A DNA stretch of 17,500 nt from contig CM018895.1 in assembly GCA_009663005.1 (NCBI GenBank), forward strand, positions 20,170,048 to 20,187,547, given 5' to 3'. The notes beneath the pieces are model-generated. The model saw nothing but the letters and a program-made list of their open reading frames with translations. It was not told the DNA's origin and did not search any database. This document shows, piece by piece, positions 7,750-15,179 of the stretch (the stretch's first letter is position 1; each line of letters opens with the position of its first letter). Position numbers and translations under genes: made by a program. This DNA is from Actinidia chinensis (Eukaryota; Streptophyta; Magnoliopsida; Ericales; Actinidiaceae).

Positions 7750-7870
7750 CATCTGAAATTACACTGAACCCCCTTTATGCTCCAAAATTACATTAGTAAT
7801 TTAGTACCTCCTCTTAGCAAATATTGTTTGGCTTAATAACAGAGTTACTAAAATACTAAAATACGCTCTA
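7750..7870. other. Fragment resembling the foldback/MULE-type end sequence
   Basis: GAAATTACACTGAACCCCCT at about 7754-7773 shares AATTACACTGA and the following C-rich run with the outer end of the foldback element at 9608 (AGAATTACACTGATTCCCC). CCAAAATTACA and TAGTACCTCC follow. It lies directly upstream of the kinase remnant. It may be a solo end or chance similarity to a common plant repeat. Confidence 0.35.
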
Positions 7871-7929
7871 TGACGATCCTCTGACTTCGGATGTTTCCTT
7901 TATTTTTTCCATTCCTTTTGCGTGCAAAG

Positions 7930-8211
7930 TTGTCGTACATAATGGCGTTGACAAGAAAATGCGATGTGTATAGCTTTTGGGTTTTGACACTTGAAGTTTT
8001 GAAGGGATCTTATCCCGGGGAGGTTATTTCAACCCTAAGCTCTTTAGTGGATCAAGGCATTCAACTTGAAGATGTGTTAGATCCTCGTCTCCATCCTCTT
8101 ACCAAAAAGATTGAATCTGAGCTCACCCCCATTGTCAAGCTTGCACTATGGTGTTTGCGTGCTGATCCACGTTCTAGGCCTTCCATGCAAGTTGCTTCTC
8201 AAGAGCTTTAA
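7930..8211 (+). pseudogene. LRR receptor-like kinase, C-terminal kinase lobe remnant
   Basis: The 93 codons from 7930 encode the end of a Ser/Thr receptor kinase of the plant LRR type, closest from memory to the MIK2-like group. Visible blocks are LSYIMALTRKCDVYSF (kinase subdomain IX, where DVYSFGV reads DVYSFWV), VLTLEVLKGSYPGEVIS, LEDVLDPRLHP, and IVKLALWCLRADPRSRPSM (subdomain XI with its Arg), ending SQEL. A pyrimidine-rich stretch followed by CAAAG at 7925-7929 could be a 3' splice site. That fits an intron between APE and LAYTM in this family. The N-lobe, the catalytic loop, the LRRs and the membrane segment are all absent from the upstream 2 kb. The Gly to Trp change and the missing upstream exons indicate a pseudogene or a fragment carried by an element. 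Confidence 0.85.
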
Positions 8212-8320
8212 ATGAAGGCTGGTTATGACTAGAGAAGAAATATAGCATGTATGAGAATGTAACTATGTATGTATGTATGTATTTGAATATGTAAGCATAC
8301 TAGCACCAAAATAAAATTGT
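8212..8320 (+). other. Candidate 3' untranslated region of the kinase remnant
   Basis: After the TAA stop at 8209-8211 comes A+T-rich DNA with a (TATG)n run at 8264-8283 and AATAAA at 8310-8315, about 100 bp after the stop, as expected for a plant poly(A) signal. Transcription is not shown. Confidence 0.4.
8264..8283 (+). repeat. (TATG)n microsatellite
   Basis: There are about five units of TATG/ATGT in the candidate 3' region of the kinase remnant. Confidence 0.8.
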
Positions 8321-8819
8321 TTGACTAGGCTGTTCCTTAGAAGGATCTTTTGTTGGATACTTTGGCAAAAATGTGGGTGGATAAGAATTGCTTTCCTAAC
8401 AACAAAGTGAGATATATTCCATAGAGAATAATGTTATTGTGATTACATTTATGCATTATATTTAAACAAGAGTTGTTTGGTATAACACATTATACTAATT
8501 ACATGATGGGATTCAGCCCAACCATATACGATACCAAATTAAATTTACCAATATGATTGGTCATCAGAGCACATCATTATCGATTTAAAACTCATGATGT
8601 GTATTTGTTGCTCATTTGGAAATAGTAATGCACAAACCGAATTGACACTTCAAATGAATGGATTATCATTCAATAAGAATAAGAATAGTTTAAATTTAGA
8701 TTAATTATTTTAATTACATATGGATATCCGCATTAAGTTTGCAAGTTGTATTACGATAGATTTGGATTAATTAGGAGTAGAAAAATATTCTTTTTATATA
8801 ACTACAACTTATGTTAAAA
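8321..8819. other. Unassigned DNA
   Basis: No domain, repeat array or element ends were recognised. Confidence 0.4.
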
Positions 8820-8824
8820 CTTAA

Positions 8825-9042
8825 GCTTCGTTTGACACCAGACTTTTGTCAGTTTTTTTTTTGATTTTTTTGCTTAAATAAAAAAAAAAATCAATCAGAG
8901 TTAACTTTTTTGCTTTTCTGTTTTTGTTTTTTTGATTAATTTTAGCTAAAGTAAAGCTACAAAAGAAAAAAAGTCAAAAAGTCTTGATCTTTTTGGTAGT
9001 AACCTTAAAAAAGCTTAATTTTTAAGCACTACCAAACGGAGC
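8825..9042. mobile_element. Small inverted-repeat element (MITE), 218 bp
   Basis: The ends GCTTCGTTTG (8825-8834) and CAAACGGAGC (9033-9042) are inverted repeats with 9 of 10 matches. They are flanked by CTTAA on both sides (8820-8824 and 9043-9047), a likely target-site duplication. The interior is A/T-run rich with AAAAGTC/GACTTTT-like complementarity. TCCGTTTGGTAGTGC-type ends are widespread in plant MITEs. A 5-bp duplication does not fit cleanly with hAT (8 bp) or Harbinger (3 bp), so the superfamily is left open. Confidence 0.6.
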
Positions 9043-9047
9043 CTTAA

Positions 9048-9607
9048 TGATTCAAAAAAAAAAGTTAAAAAGCATTCGCCTCTCAAAAATCAGCTTTTTA
9101 AGATGTTCTTAATCTACAAGTTAAAAGCAAAAATTGTGACAAACTTTTTTAAATATCTTCTAAAACATGAAAAAGCGCAAGTTGCAACCACCAAAATTAT
9201 GGCAAATACTCCGCGGATCCTTAGGGCAAGTATTTGAGGCTGACCTGGAACACGTCTCGATCTTTGATTAAAGCATGTGCTCAAATCACATTTTTAAAGA
9301 TAAAATCACACTTATTTTCATTATTTTACCAATAAAAAAGTTTTAAGAATCATTACTGCACTGTCAACACTACTGTGATTGGAGAGAGAAATTTCATTGT
9401 TTTCACCAAGTCCAAGTCTACTACTAAAGTCCAAGTCTACTGCTGTTGAGTTGTAAACAAATCCATAGTATCAAGACCAAACCCCACAGTTCCCAAATCA
9501 AAACACTTGGCTGTGAAATATGTTAAATCAACAAATTTTTTGCCATGCAAAATAGGTAGTGTGGTTTTGTGGAGGTGGTTGGCGCACGAGTTAGGAGTAT
9601 TTTTTTT
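9048..9607. other. Unassigned DNA with a short duplication
   Basis: A 19-bp-period duplication (AAGTCCAAGTCTACT at 9408 and 9427) is present. Open frames on the minus strand at 9437-9652 and 9523-9816 run into the foldback element and show no recognised domain. Confidence 0.4.
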
Positions 9608-9668
9608 GGGAGAATTACACTGATTCCCCTGAAATTTACTTTTAATACACAAAGCCCATTGACGTTTA

Positions 9669-9707
<39 letters not shown>

Positions 9708-9812
9708 ACGACACCCTGGCACTACTTTTTCTCTCTTGTCTCCTTATGAAATGACCAAAATACCCCCTCTCTCTCTCATTAATCCTCTCTCTTCCCAATC
9801 TCTCTATTTTTT

Positions 9813-9863
9813 GCACCCTATTATTTTATGTTTTTACTTTTATTATTAATTTTTTTTGGAATT

Positions 9864-9894
<31 letters not shown>

Positions 9895-10260
9895 ATCTCT
9901 TTTGTTACTTTTTCTTATTTATTTTTTTGTACCCTTTTATTTTTATTTTATATTTTATTTATTTATTATTTTTTTTTAATACCTTGATACTTTTATTTAA
10001 AAAAAAAAGAATCACCTTTTTGTTATTTGATTATTTTCTTCTTTATGTACTCTTTTATTTTATTTGTTTACTGTGCCTCTTATTATTATTTTTTCATTTA
10101 CTATCCTTTGATTATTTTTTTTTAACAAAACATGAATCAACCTTTTGTTTCTTTTGTTTCTTTTTTTATTTTTGTACCTTTTTTTTTTTTATTTTTTTAT
10201 TTTTATTATTTTTTTATACATTGATTTTTTTCTATTTTAATACCTTCGATTTATTTTTTA
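9813..10260 (+). repeat. Left-arm subrepeats of the foldback element
   Basis: A unit containing TTGTTA..TTTTCTT..TTTGTAC(C/T)CTTTTATTTTA recurs, with the GTAC word at 9929, 10047 and 10174 and an outer relative CACCCTATTATTTTATG near 9815. Spacing is about 115-127 bp. Units also share AATACCTT.GAT (9979, 10240). Confidence 0.6.
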
Positions 10261-10295
10261 AATGTTTACAAATAATGTATCCCAAATGGTTTTAA

Positions 10296-10815
10296 AAAAG
10301 AAAAAAAAGAATCAAAGGGTGGTATTTATAAACAATAATAAAAATTAAAAAAAATAAAAGGATACAAAAAAATAAGAAAAACTCAACAAAAATGAATTGA
10401 TTTTGAATAAAAACCACTTTTCTAACCCCCCGATATCGATGGTGTGCACTATATAATTTAGAAAATTTCAAACACAGCCCGTTATTGTTGTGTAAAAGCA
10501 AAAACTAAACAACACATGACAGACATTGAGTAATACAGTTTAGAAATAACATAATTTCACAATTTTTTTTAAAATAACAAAAAGAGAACCGTATAATTGG
10601 CTCTCGCCGCCCCATGTTCACTAATAAAATTAATCAAAGGGTATTAAAAGAAATAATAATAATAAAAATAAAAATATAAAATAAAATAAAAAGTGTACAA
10701 AAAAAAAAGAAAAATTAACAAAAAGAGAATTTTCTTTTATAAAAAATATGATTTAAAGGATATTAAAAAATTATACTAAACAAGTAAAAAAAATAAAAAA
10801 TAAAAGGGTGAAAAG
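10296..10815 (-). repeat. Right-arm subrepeats of the foldback element (inverted)
   Basis: The same words occur in the opposite orientation: AATCAAAGGGTGGTATTTAT (10310-10329), AAAAGGATACAAAAAAATAA (10356-10375), AATCAAAGGGTATTAAAAGA (10632-10651), AAAAAGTGTACAAAAAAAA (10689-10707) and AAAAGGGTGAAAAGG (10802-10816). The arm is interrupted by 10414-10580, which has no partner in the left arm. Confidence 0.55.
10414..10580. other. Unpaired segment in the right arm of the foldback element
   Basis: This stretch is more balanced in composition, with CCCCCCGATATCGATGG at 10426-10442 and ACACATGACAGACATTGAG, and lacks the poly-A/T words of the arms. It may be an insertion or the original spacer between the arms. 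Confidence 0.4.
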
Positions 10816-11161
10816 GAGAGAGGAGATAGGGGGAGAGAGCGAGAGAGGATGGATGAGAGAGGGGGGCAATTTGGTCATTTATAAGGAGATAAGGGAGAAA
10901 AAGTGGGGGAAAGGGGGTCCCCCCCCCTCACTTTCCCCCTCCTTCCTCATTCTTTTTTTCTTTTCGGGGTTGTCAAGATAATTTTTCAAAAACTAGGGGA
11001 GATTGTCATTATAATTTTTCAAACGTCAGGGAATTTTATGTATTTAAAGGCAAACTCAGGGGAGGTCATATAATTTTTAAAACGTCATGAATATATTTGA
11101 CGTATTAACGGCAAACAAAAAAACCTCAAAAAAAAGGGAGGGGGGATCAGTGAATTCTCCC

Positions 11162-11595
11162 TTGTTTTTTAAGCCTAGTTTCTTGAAAGTTGTAATTTGC
11201 ATTGCTATAGTGCAATTCGTTTTTAAGTTCACTTTGGAGTTGTAGTTTGTAATTCAAGAGGGTAATATTATAATTATTAATGTCAAGATCAATATTATAA
11301 AAAGATTACATTAATCGAACACAGTCTAGATTCCGTTTATTATTGTCTCATATTTAAAACTTCTGAATTGTTATCAATTTTTAATTTGGGTCTAAATGCA
11401 TTGTTAGTGGACATTGAGATTAATTTCTTAAATTAGTGTGTCCTTAAAACAAATACCGAATTATTAAAAATAGTATATTTGTGGAAACTATTAGTACAAT
11501 TAATTTATTAGGAACGAAAGAGATTAGGAGTTTTTAGTCCCTGCTCTTTTTCGCCTACTATCCATTGCCTTGAAAACATATGCATGTATATGTTT
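11162..11595. other. Unassigned A+T-rich DNA
   Basis: No domain or element end was recognised. The stretch lies between the foldback element and the kinesin remnant. Confidence 0.4.
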
Positions 11596-11617
11596 AAAAT
11601 CAAATGGTGGGGTTGCG

Positions 11618-11705
11618 AGAACTTTTTGCGTCGGCATCAGACCGTGGAAAATACTGTTGCCACACGTTACAGTCAATTCCTAAGGCAAAAAATGAGTCGC
11701 GATCC
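11618..11705. other. Possible CACTA-type subterminal fragment
   Basis: TTTTTGCGTCGGCATCAGAC, TTGCCACACGTTACAG and GGCAAAAAATGAGTCGCGAT are G+C-richer than the surroundings and carry GCGTCG / GTCGCG words like those in subterminal repeats of plant CACTA elements. No CACTA end or 3-bp duplication was found, so the assignment is weak. Confidence 0.25.
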
Positions 11706-11728
11706 ACCTCATAATATAATTCAAAATA
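11706..11728. repeat. 23-bp exact direct repeat, left copy
   Basis: ACCTCATAATATAATTCAAA plus ATA is identical to 11869-11891. In the right copy this is the 3' end of a kinesin exon plus its splice donor, read on the minus strand. The two copies are 163 bp apart. Confidence 0.95.
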
Positions 11729-11870
11729 TTCGTAACATTAGGATTATTCATAACATGATGAATGCATGCTATCTAACTGATCAATACCTGTTTTAATGCA
11801 CGAGAATTGTGAGTTAAAAACATAGAATCACCATCAAATAAATTGCTAATCAGAACAGTCACAAGCTTAC

Positions 11871-12068
11871 CTCATAATATAATTCAAAATAGGAGACACG
11901 ATGGTGAAATTCTTGGCTTGGGCTACAACCCACTGGTAACTTCCAGTTAGTGCGTATTAAAATTAACTATCATACCATCACACAAAAGACTAATTTATAT
12001 ACCTCTTGAATGATACTGACAGCATCCTTCAAAGCCCATGGGATAATACTAGGAGAACTTGGATCGCC
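11871..12068 (-). pseudogene. Kinesin motor-domain remnant (two exons, KIN-7-like)
   Basis: On the minus strand, 12068-12003 encodes 22 residues beginning GDPSSPSIIPWALKD and ending SIIQE. It is preceded by a pyrimidine-rich tract and ATTACAG (acceptor) and followed by GTATAT (donor). After an 80-bp intron, 11922-11871 encodes PSQEFHHRVSYFELYYE, preceded by TTGTAG and followed by GTAAGC. These match the consecutive kinesin motor blocks GD..SPGIIPLAIKDVFSIIQ and TPGREFLLRVSYLEIYNE of plant KIN-7 proteins, from memory. They lie just after the ATP-binding P-loop and run to the YLEIYNE motif. Residue order, spacing and splice signals all agree. The second exon lacks two bases at its start relative to phase. 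The Leu to Trp, LL to HH and Asn to Tyr changes, and the absence of neighbouring exons, point to a pseudogene fragment. Confidence 0.8.
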
Positions 12069-12345
12069 CTGTAATTAGTTCAACAAAAATAACAGCATAA
12101 ATTGTTATTCTAGAACATAAACCCCTCATTGCTTAAAACTTTTCACCATGGTCTAGTCAAAACTATATTACCATTAAAAATGATTCTATCAAATTGAAAT
12201 GTTAAAGGATGCACATATATCATAATATTAAGTCTGACTTGGCCTCAAATTGTGGAAAAAATAAATTTTCACTTGGCTGGTGGTTCAGTAACTTTTGGTG
12301 AGTTAAAAAGAGGATATTCTTATTCAAGGAGGAATAATGATGGGG
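12069..12345 (-). other. Intron-like DNA upstream of the kinesin exons
   Basis: Read on the minus strand this leads into the acceptor at 12069-12070. I see no exon with the kinesin P-loop (GxxxxGKT/S) before the satellite array begins. Either the array or a deletion has replaced it, or it lies beyond the array. Confidence 0.35.
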
Positions 12346-12941
12346 GATGTCCTTTCTCCTCTAGATCAGAAGAGTATACAACACATTTGCATCTTTAAAA
12401 TTTTTCAGATATTTTAAGAAAAATCTCTACTAAACTTTTCATTAGTCCAAAGTCGTGTTGCATTACAGCCGATCATATCCCTCTCTCCATTTTTACAAAT
12501 CTTTTAGAATTTCAAGGAAAGATCTTAAGAAATTTGGCACCCAATGCCATGGCTAGCATTAAAATCATCATGTCCCTCTCTCCCATCGTTAAAATCTTTC
12601 AGCATATTTTAAAAAGACATCTATATTAACTTGTCATGGTCCAAGTTTGTGTTGCATTAAAGCCTATCATGTCCCTCTCTCCCATTCTTTACAAATCTGT
12701 TAGATATTTCAAGGAAAGATCCTAATAAATTTGGAATAGCCCATGTCGTGTAGCCTAAAATCTATCATGTCCCTCTCTCCCATCTTTAAAATCTTTCAGA
12801 TATTTTAAAAAACATCCCTATTAAACTTGGCATTGGTTCAAAATCGTGTAGCATTAAATCGTATCATGTTCACTCTTTCCCATCTTTATAATCTTTTAGA
12901 TATTTCAAGGAAAGATCCTTAATAAACTTGGCATTGGTCCA
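12346..12941 (+). repeat. Satellite array, diverged left part with dimeric pattern
   Basis: There are about six units of roughly 100 bp. Two monomer types alternate. Type A has TTTCAGATATTTTAARAAACAT and GGTCCAAAGTCGTGTTGC. Type B has TTAGATATTTCAAGGAAAGATC and AGCCCAATGTCGTGTAGC. This gives a roughly 200-bp dimer. Units carry many substitutions and small indels. The left boundary is soft (ATGTCCTTTCTCC at 12348 is the first related word). Confidence 0.8.
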
Positions 12942-14552
12942 AAGTTGTGTTGCATTAAAGCCTATCATGTCCCTCTCTCCCATCTTTACAATCTTTTAGA
13001 TATTTCAAGGAAAGATCCTTAATAAATTTGGCATTAGCCCAATGTCGTGTAGCATTAAAATCCTATCATGTCCCTCTCTCCCATCTTTACAATCTTTTAG
13101 ATATTTCAAGGAAAGATCCTTAATAAATTTGGCATTAGCCCAATGTCGTGTAGCATTAAAATCCTATCATGTCCCTCTCTCCCATCTTTAAAATCTTTTA
13201 GATATTTCAAGGAAAGATCCTTAATAAATTTGGCATTAGCCCAATGTCGTGTAGCATTAAAATCCTATCATGTCCCTCTCTCCCATCTTACAATCTTTAG
13301 ATATTTCAAGGAAAGATCCTTAATAAATTTGGCATTAGCCCAATGTCGTGTAGCATTAAAATCCTATCATGTCCCTCTCTCCCATCTTTACAATCTTTTA
13401 GATATTTCAAGGAAAGATCCTTAATAAATTTGGCATTAGCCCAATGTCGTGTAGCATTAAAATCCTATCATGTCCCTCTCTCCCATCTTTACAATCTTTT
13501 AGATATTCAAGGAAAGATCCTTAATAAATTTGGCATTAGCCCAATGTCGTGTAGCATTAAAATCCTATCATGTCCCTCTCTCCCATCTTTACAATCTTTT
13601 AGATATTTCAAGGAAAGATCCTTAATAAATTTGGCATTAGCCCAATGTCGTGTAGCATTAAAATCCTATCATGTCCCTCTCTCCCATCTTACAATCTTTA
13701 GATATTTCAAGGAAAGATCCTTAATAAATTTGGCATTAGCCCAATGTCGTGTAGCATTAAAATCCTATCATGTCCCTCTCTCCCATCTTTACAATCTTTT
13801 AGATATTTCAAGGAAAGATCCTTAATAAATTTGGCATTAGCCCAATGTCGTGTAGCATTAAAATCCTATCATGTCCCTCTCTCCCATCTTACAATCTTTA
13901 GATATTTCAAGGAAAGATCCTTAATAAATTTGGCATTAGCCCAATGTCGTGTAGCATTAAAATCCTATCATGTCCCTCTCTCCCATCTTTACAATCTTTT
14001 AGATATTTCAAGGAAAGATCCTTAATAAATTTGGCATTAGCCCAATGTCGTGTAGCATTAAAATCCTATCATGTCCCTCTCTCCCATCTTTACAATCTTT
14101 AGATATTTCAAGGAAAGATCCTTAATAAATTTGGCATTAGCCCAATGTCGTGTAGCATTAAAATCCTATCATGTCCCTCTCTCCCATCTTACAATCTTTA
14201 GATATTTCAAGGAAAGATCCTTAATAAATTTGGCATTAGCCCAATGTCGTGTAGCATTAAAATCCTATCATGTCCCTCTCTCCCATCTTACAATCTTTAG
14301 ATATTTCAAGGAAAGATCCTTAATAAATTTGGCATTAGCCCAATGTCGTGTAGCATTAAAATCCTATCATGTCCCTCTCTCCCATCTTACAATCTTTAGA
14401 TATTTCAAGGAAAGATCCTTAATAAATTTGGCATTAGCCCAATGTCGTGTAGCATTAAAATCCTATCATGTCCCTCTCTCCCATCTTACAATCTTTAGAT
14501 ATTTCAAGGAAAGATCCTTAATAAATTTGGCATTAGCCCAATGTCGTGTAGC
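12942..14552 (+). repeat. Satellite array, homogeneous core of 99-101-bp units
   Basis: Sixteen nearly identical type-B units are present. The word following CCCAATG starts at 13042, 13143, 13244, 13343, 13444, 13544, 13645, 13744, 13845, 13944, 14045, 14145, 14244, 14343, 14442 and 14541. Unit lengths are therefore 101, 101, 99, 101, 100, 101, 99, 101, 99, 101, 100, 99, 99, 99, 99. Long units read CATCTTTACAATCTTTTAG and short ones CATCTTACAATCTTTAG. Each unit has TCCCTCTCTCCCATCTT and TTTCAAGGAAAGATCCTTAA. The array ends cleanly inside a unit at GTAGCA (14552). The 93-163-residue open frames here arise only because 99-bp units keep frame. Confidence 0.97.
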
Positions 14553-14695
14553 AAATAAATGAGTAATCCATACATCTTTTTAGCCAGATCTAGTTGGAAT
14601 ATGCTTACTTATGTGAGGTGATTAATATCTGATAATTTTTTTATTCAAAATCAATAAGAATTAAATGAGAAATTGACACCAAAATTCACTGCTTC
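14553..14695. other. Unassigned DNA right of the satellite
   Basis: Nothing recognised. Confidence 0.4.
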
Positions 14696-14874
14696 AATAT
14701 TAGGTGAAGAATGGTAAAATAAATTGTTCCACATTGGTCATTTATGAGTCCTTTAGCGGGTTTACAAGCTTTCTCCTTGAACTTGGTCTTGGGCCCGAGG
14801 GGCAACCAGGTTTCATGGAGGAGGGAGGACCTAGCACCTTTGTGTGTTAACCATTTGGAAAAAAAAAAAAAAAT
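14696..14874 (+). repeat. Dispersed repeat ending in poly(A), retroposon-like
   Basis: TTCCACATTGGTCATTTATG, AGTCCTTTAGCGGGTTTACA, TTGGGCCCGAGGGGCAACC and GTGTGTTAACCATTTGG are followed by a run of about 15 A at 14859-14873. The block is G+C-richer than its surroundings. The opening resembles the CCCACATTGGT start of several plant short LTR-type repeats, from memory. The poly(A) end would also fit a SINE, but no clear A and B boxes or flanking duplication were found. Confidence 0.35.
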
Positions 14875-15014
14875 TATTATTTTTTATTTGAGATTTTAAA
14901 GCGGTTCAAAAGTTGCTTACAATTGTGGCAATTGGGTCCTTATGAAAGGACACGTCTCTTCTACCCAACCGTCCTGAAATTTTTACCACTGTAGTTGTGG
15001 CCTGGAATGTTCTG

Positions 15015-15069
15015 TGCGTCCATTTTTGGCACGAGCATTCAGTGGCACTTTTCGCCATGAATGGACGCA
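15015..15069. other. Hairpin with a 10-bp perfect stem
   Basis: TGCGTCCATT (15015-15024) and AATGGACGCA (15060-15069) are exact reverse complements. GGC/GCC extends the stem after a 2-3-base bulge. The loop is about 35 bp. No downstream T-run suggests a terminator. Confidence 0.6.
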
Positions 15070-15179
15070 ACTGTTGACTGTTGATCTGTTACGAACAGAA
15101 ACTTCCGTCTACCGAAAAAATTAATTAGGATGGCTACGAATATAGATGAATTGAATTAAACAATTTTGCAATGTGAAAA

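Larger units (their letters stand above)
9608..11161. mobile_element. Foldback-type transposable element, about 1.55 kb
   Basis: The left end GGGAGAATTACACTGATTCC (9608) and right end ATCAGTGAATTCTCCC (11146-11161) are inverted repeats. Homology continues inward through AATTACAGTGACCTCCCCTG / GACGTTT blocks, through CTTATGAAATGACCAAAATA (9744-9763) against the reverse of 10873-10894, and through the CTCTCTC tract (9766-9807 against 10817-10866). It then runs into T-rich (left) and A-rich (right) arms with the same order of words. Both arms contain subrepeats. No transposase is present. The 9-bp flanks, ATTTTTTTT and TTGTTTTTT, agree at 7 of 9, which is weak because both are T-rich. The plan matches foldback or long-TIR Mutator-like elements in plants. 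Confidence 0.8.

Noticed and set aside
9437..9816. Minus-strand frames of 71 and 97 codons across the left end of the foldback element
   Set aside because: They cross the element boundary and show no recognisable domain. The outside part (9437-9607) could be an exon relic but nothing supports a family.
9927..10295. 122-codon frame rich in Phe and Leu
   Set aside because: It is produced by the T-rich arm of the foldback element. The composition alone explains it and no domain or conserved motif is present.
10440..10455. TATA-like CACTATATAATTTA as a promoter
   Set aside because: No gene follows in either direction, and such words are frequent at this A+T content.
11584..11796. 70-codon plus-strand frame
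   Set aside because: It runs antisense to the duplicated kinesin-exon border and through CACTA-like DNA, with no domain.
12346..14552. CRISPR-like array
   Set aside because: Units are head-to-tail without unique spacers, and the context is plant nuclear DNA.
13143..14562. Long open frames of 93-163 codons with repeated residues such as FRYFKERSLINLALAQCRVALKSY
   Set aside because: They follow the satellite units exactly and stay open only where units are 99 bp. Frames break at every 101- or 100-bp unit, so this is not a repeat protein.
14901..14915. GCGGTTCAAAAGTTGC as a pol III B box of a tRNA or SINE
   Set aside because: It matches GGTTCRANNCC only in part, and no A box or cloverleaf was found around it.
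15064..15085. TTGACT word as part of a second W-box cluster
   Set aside because: Only one core was found here, as expected by chance.
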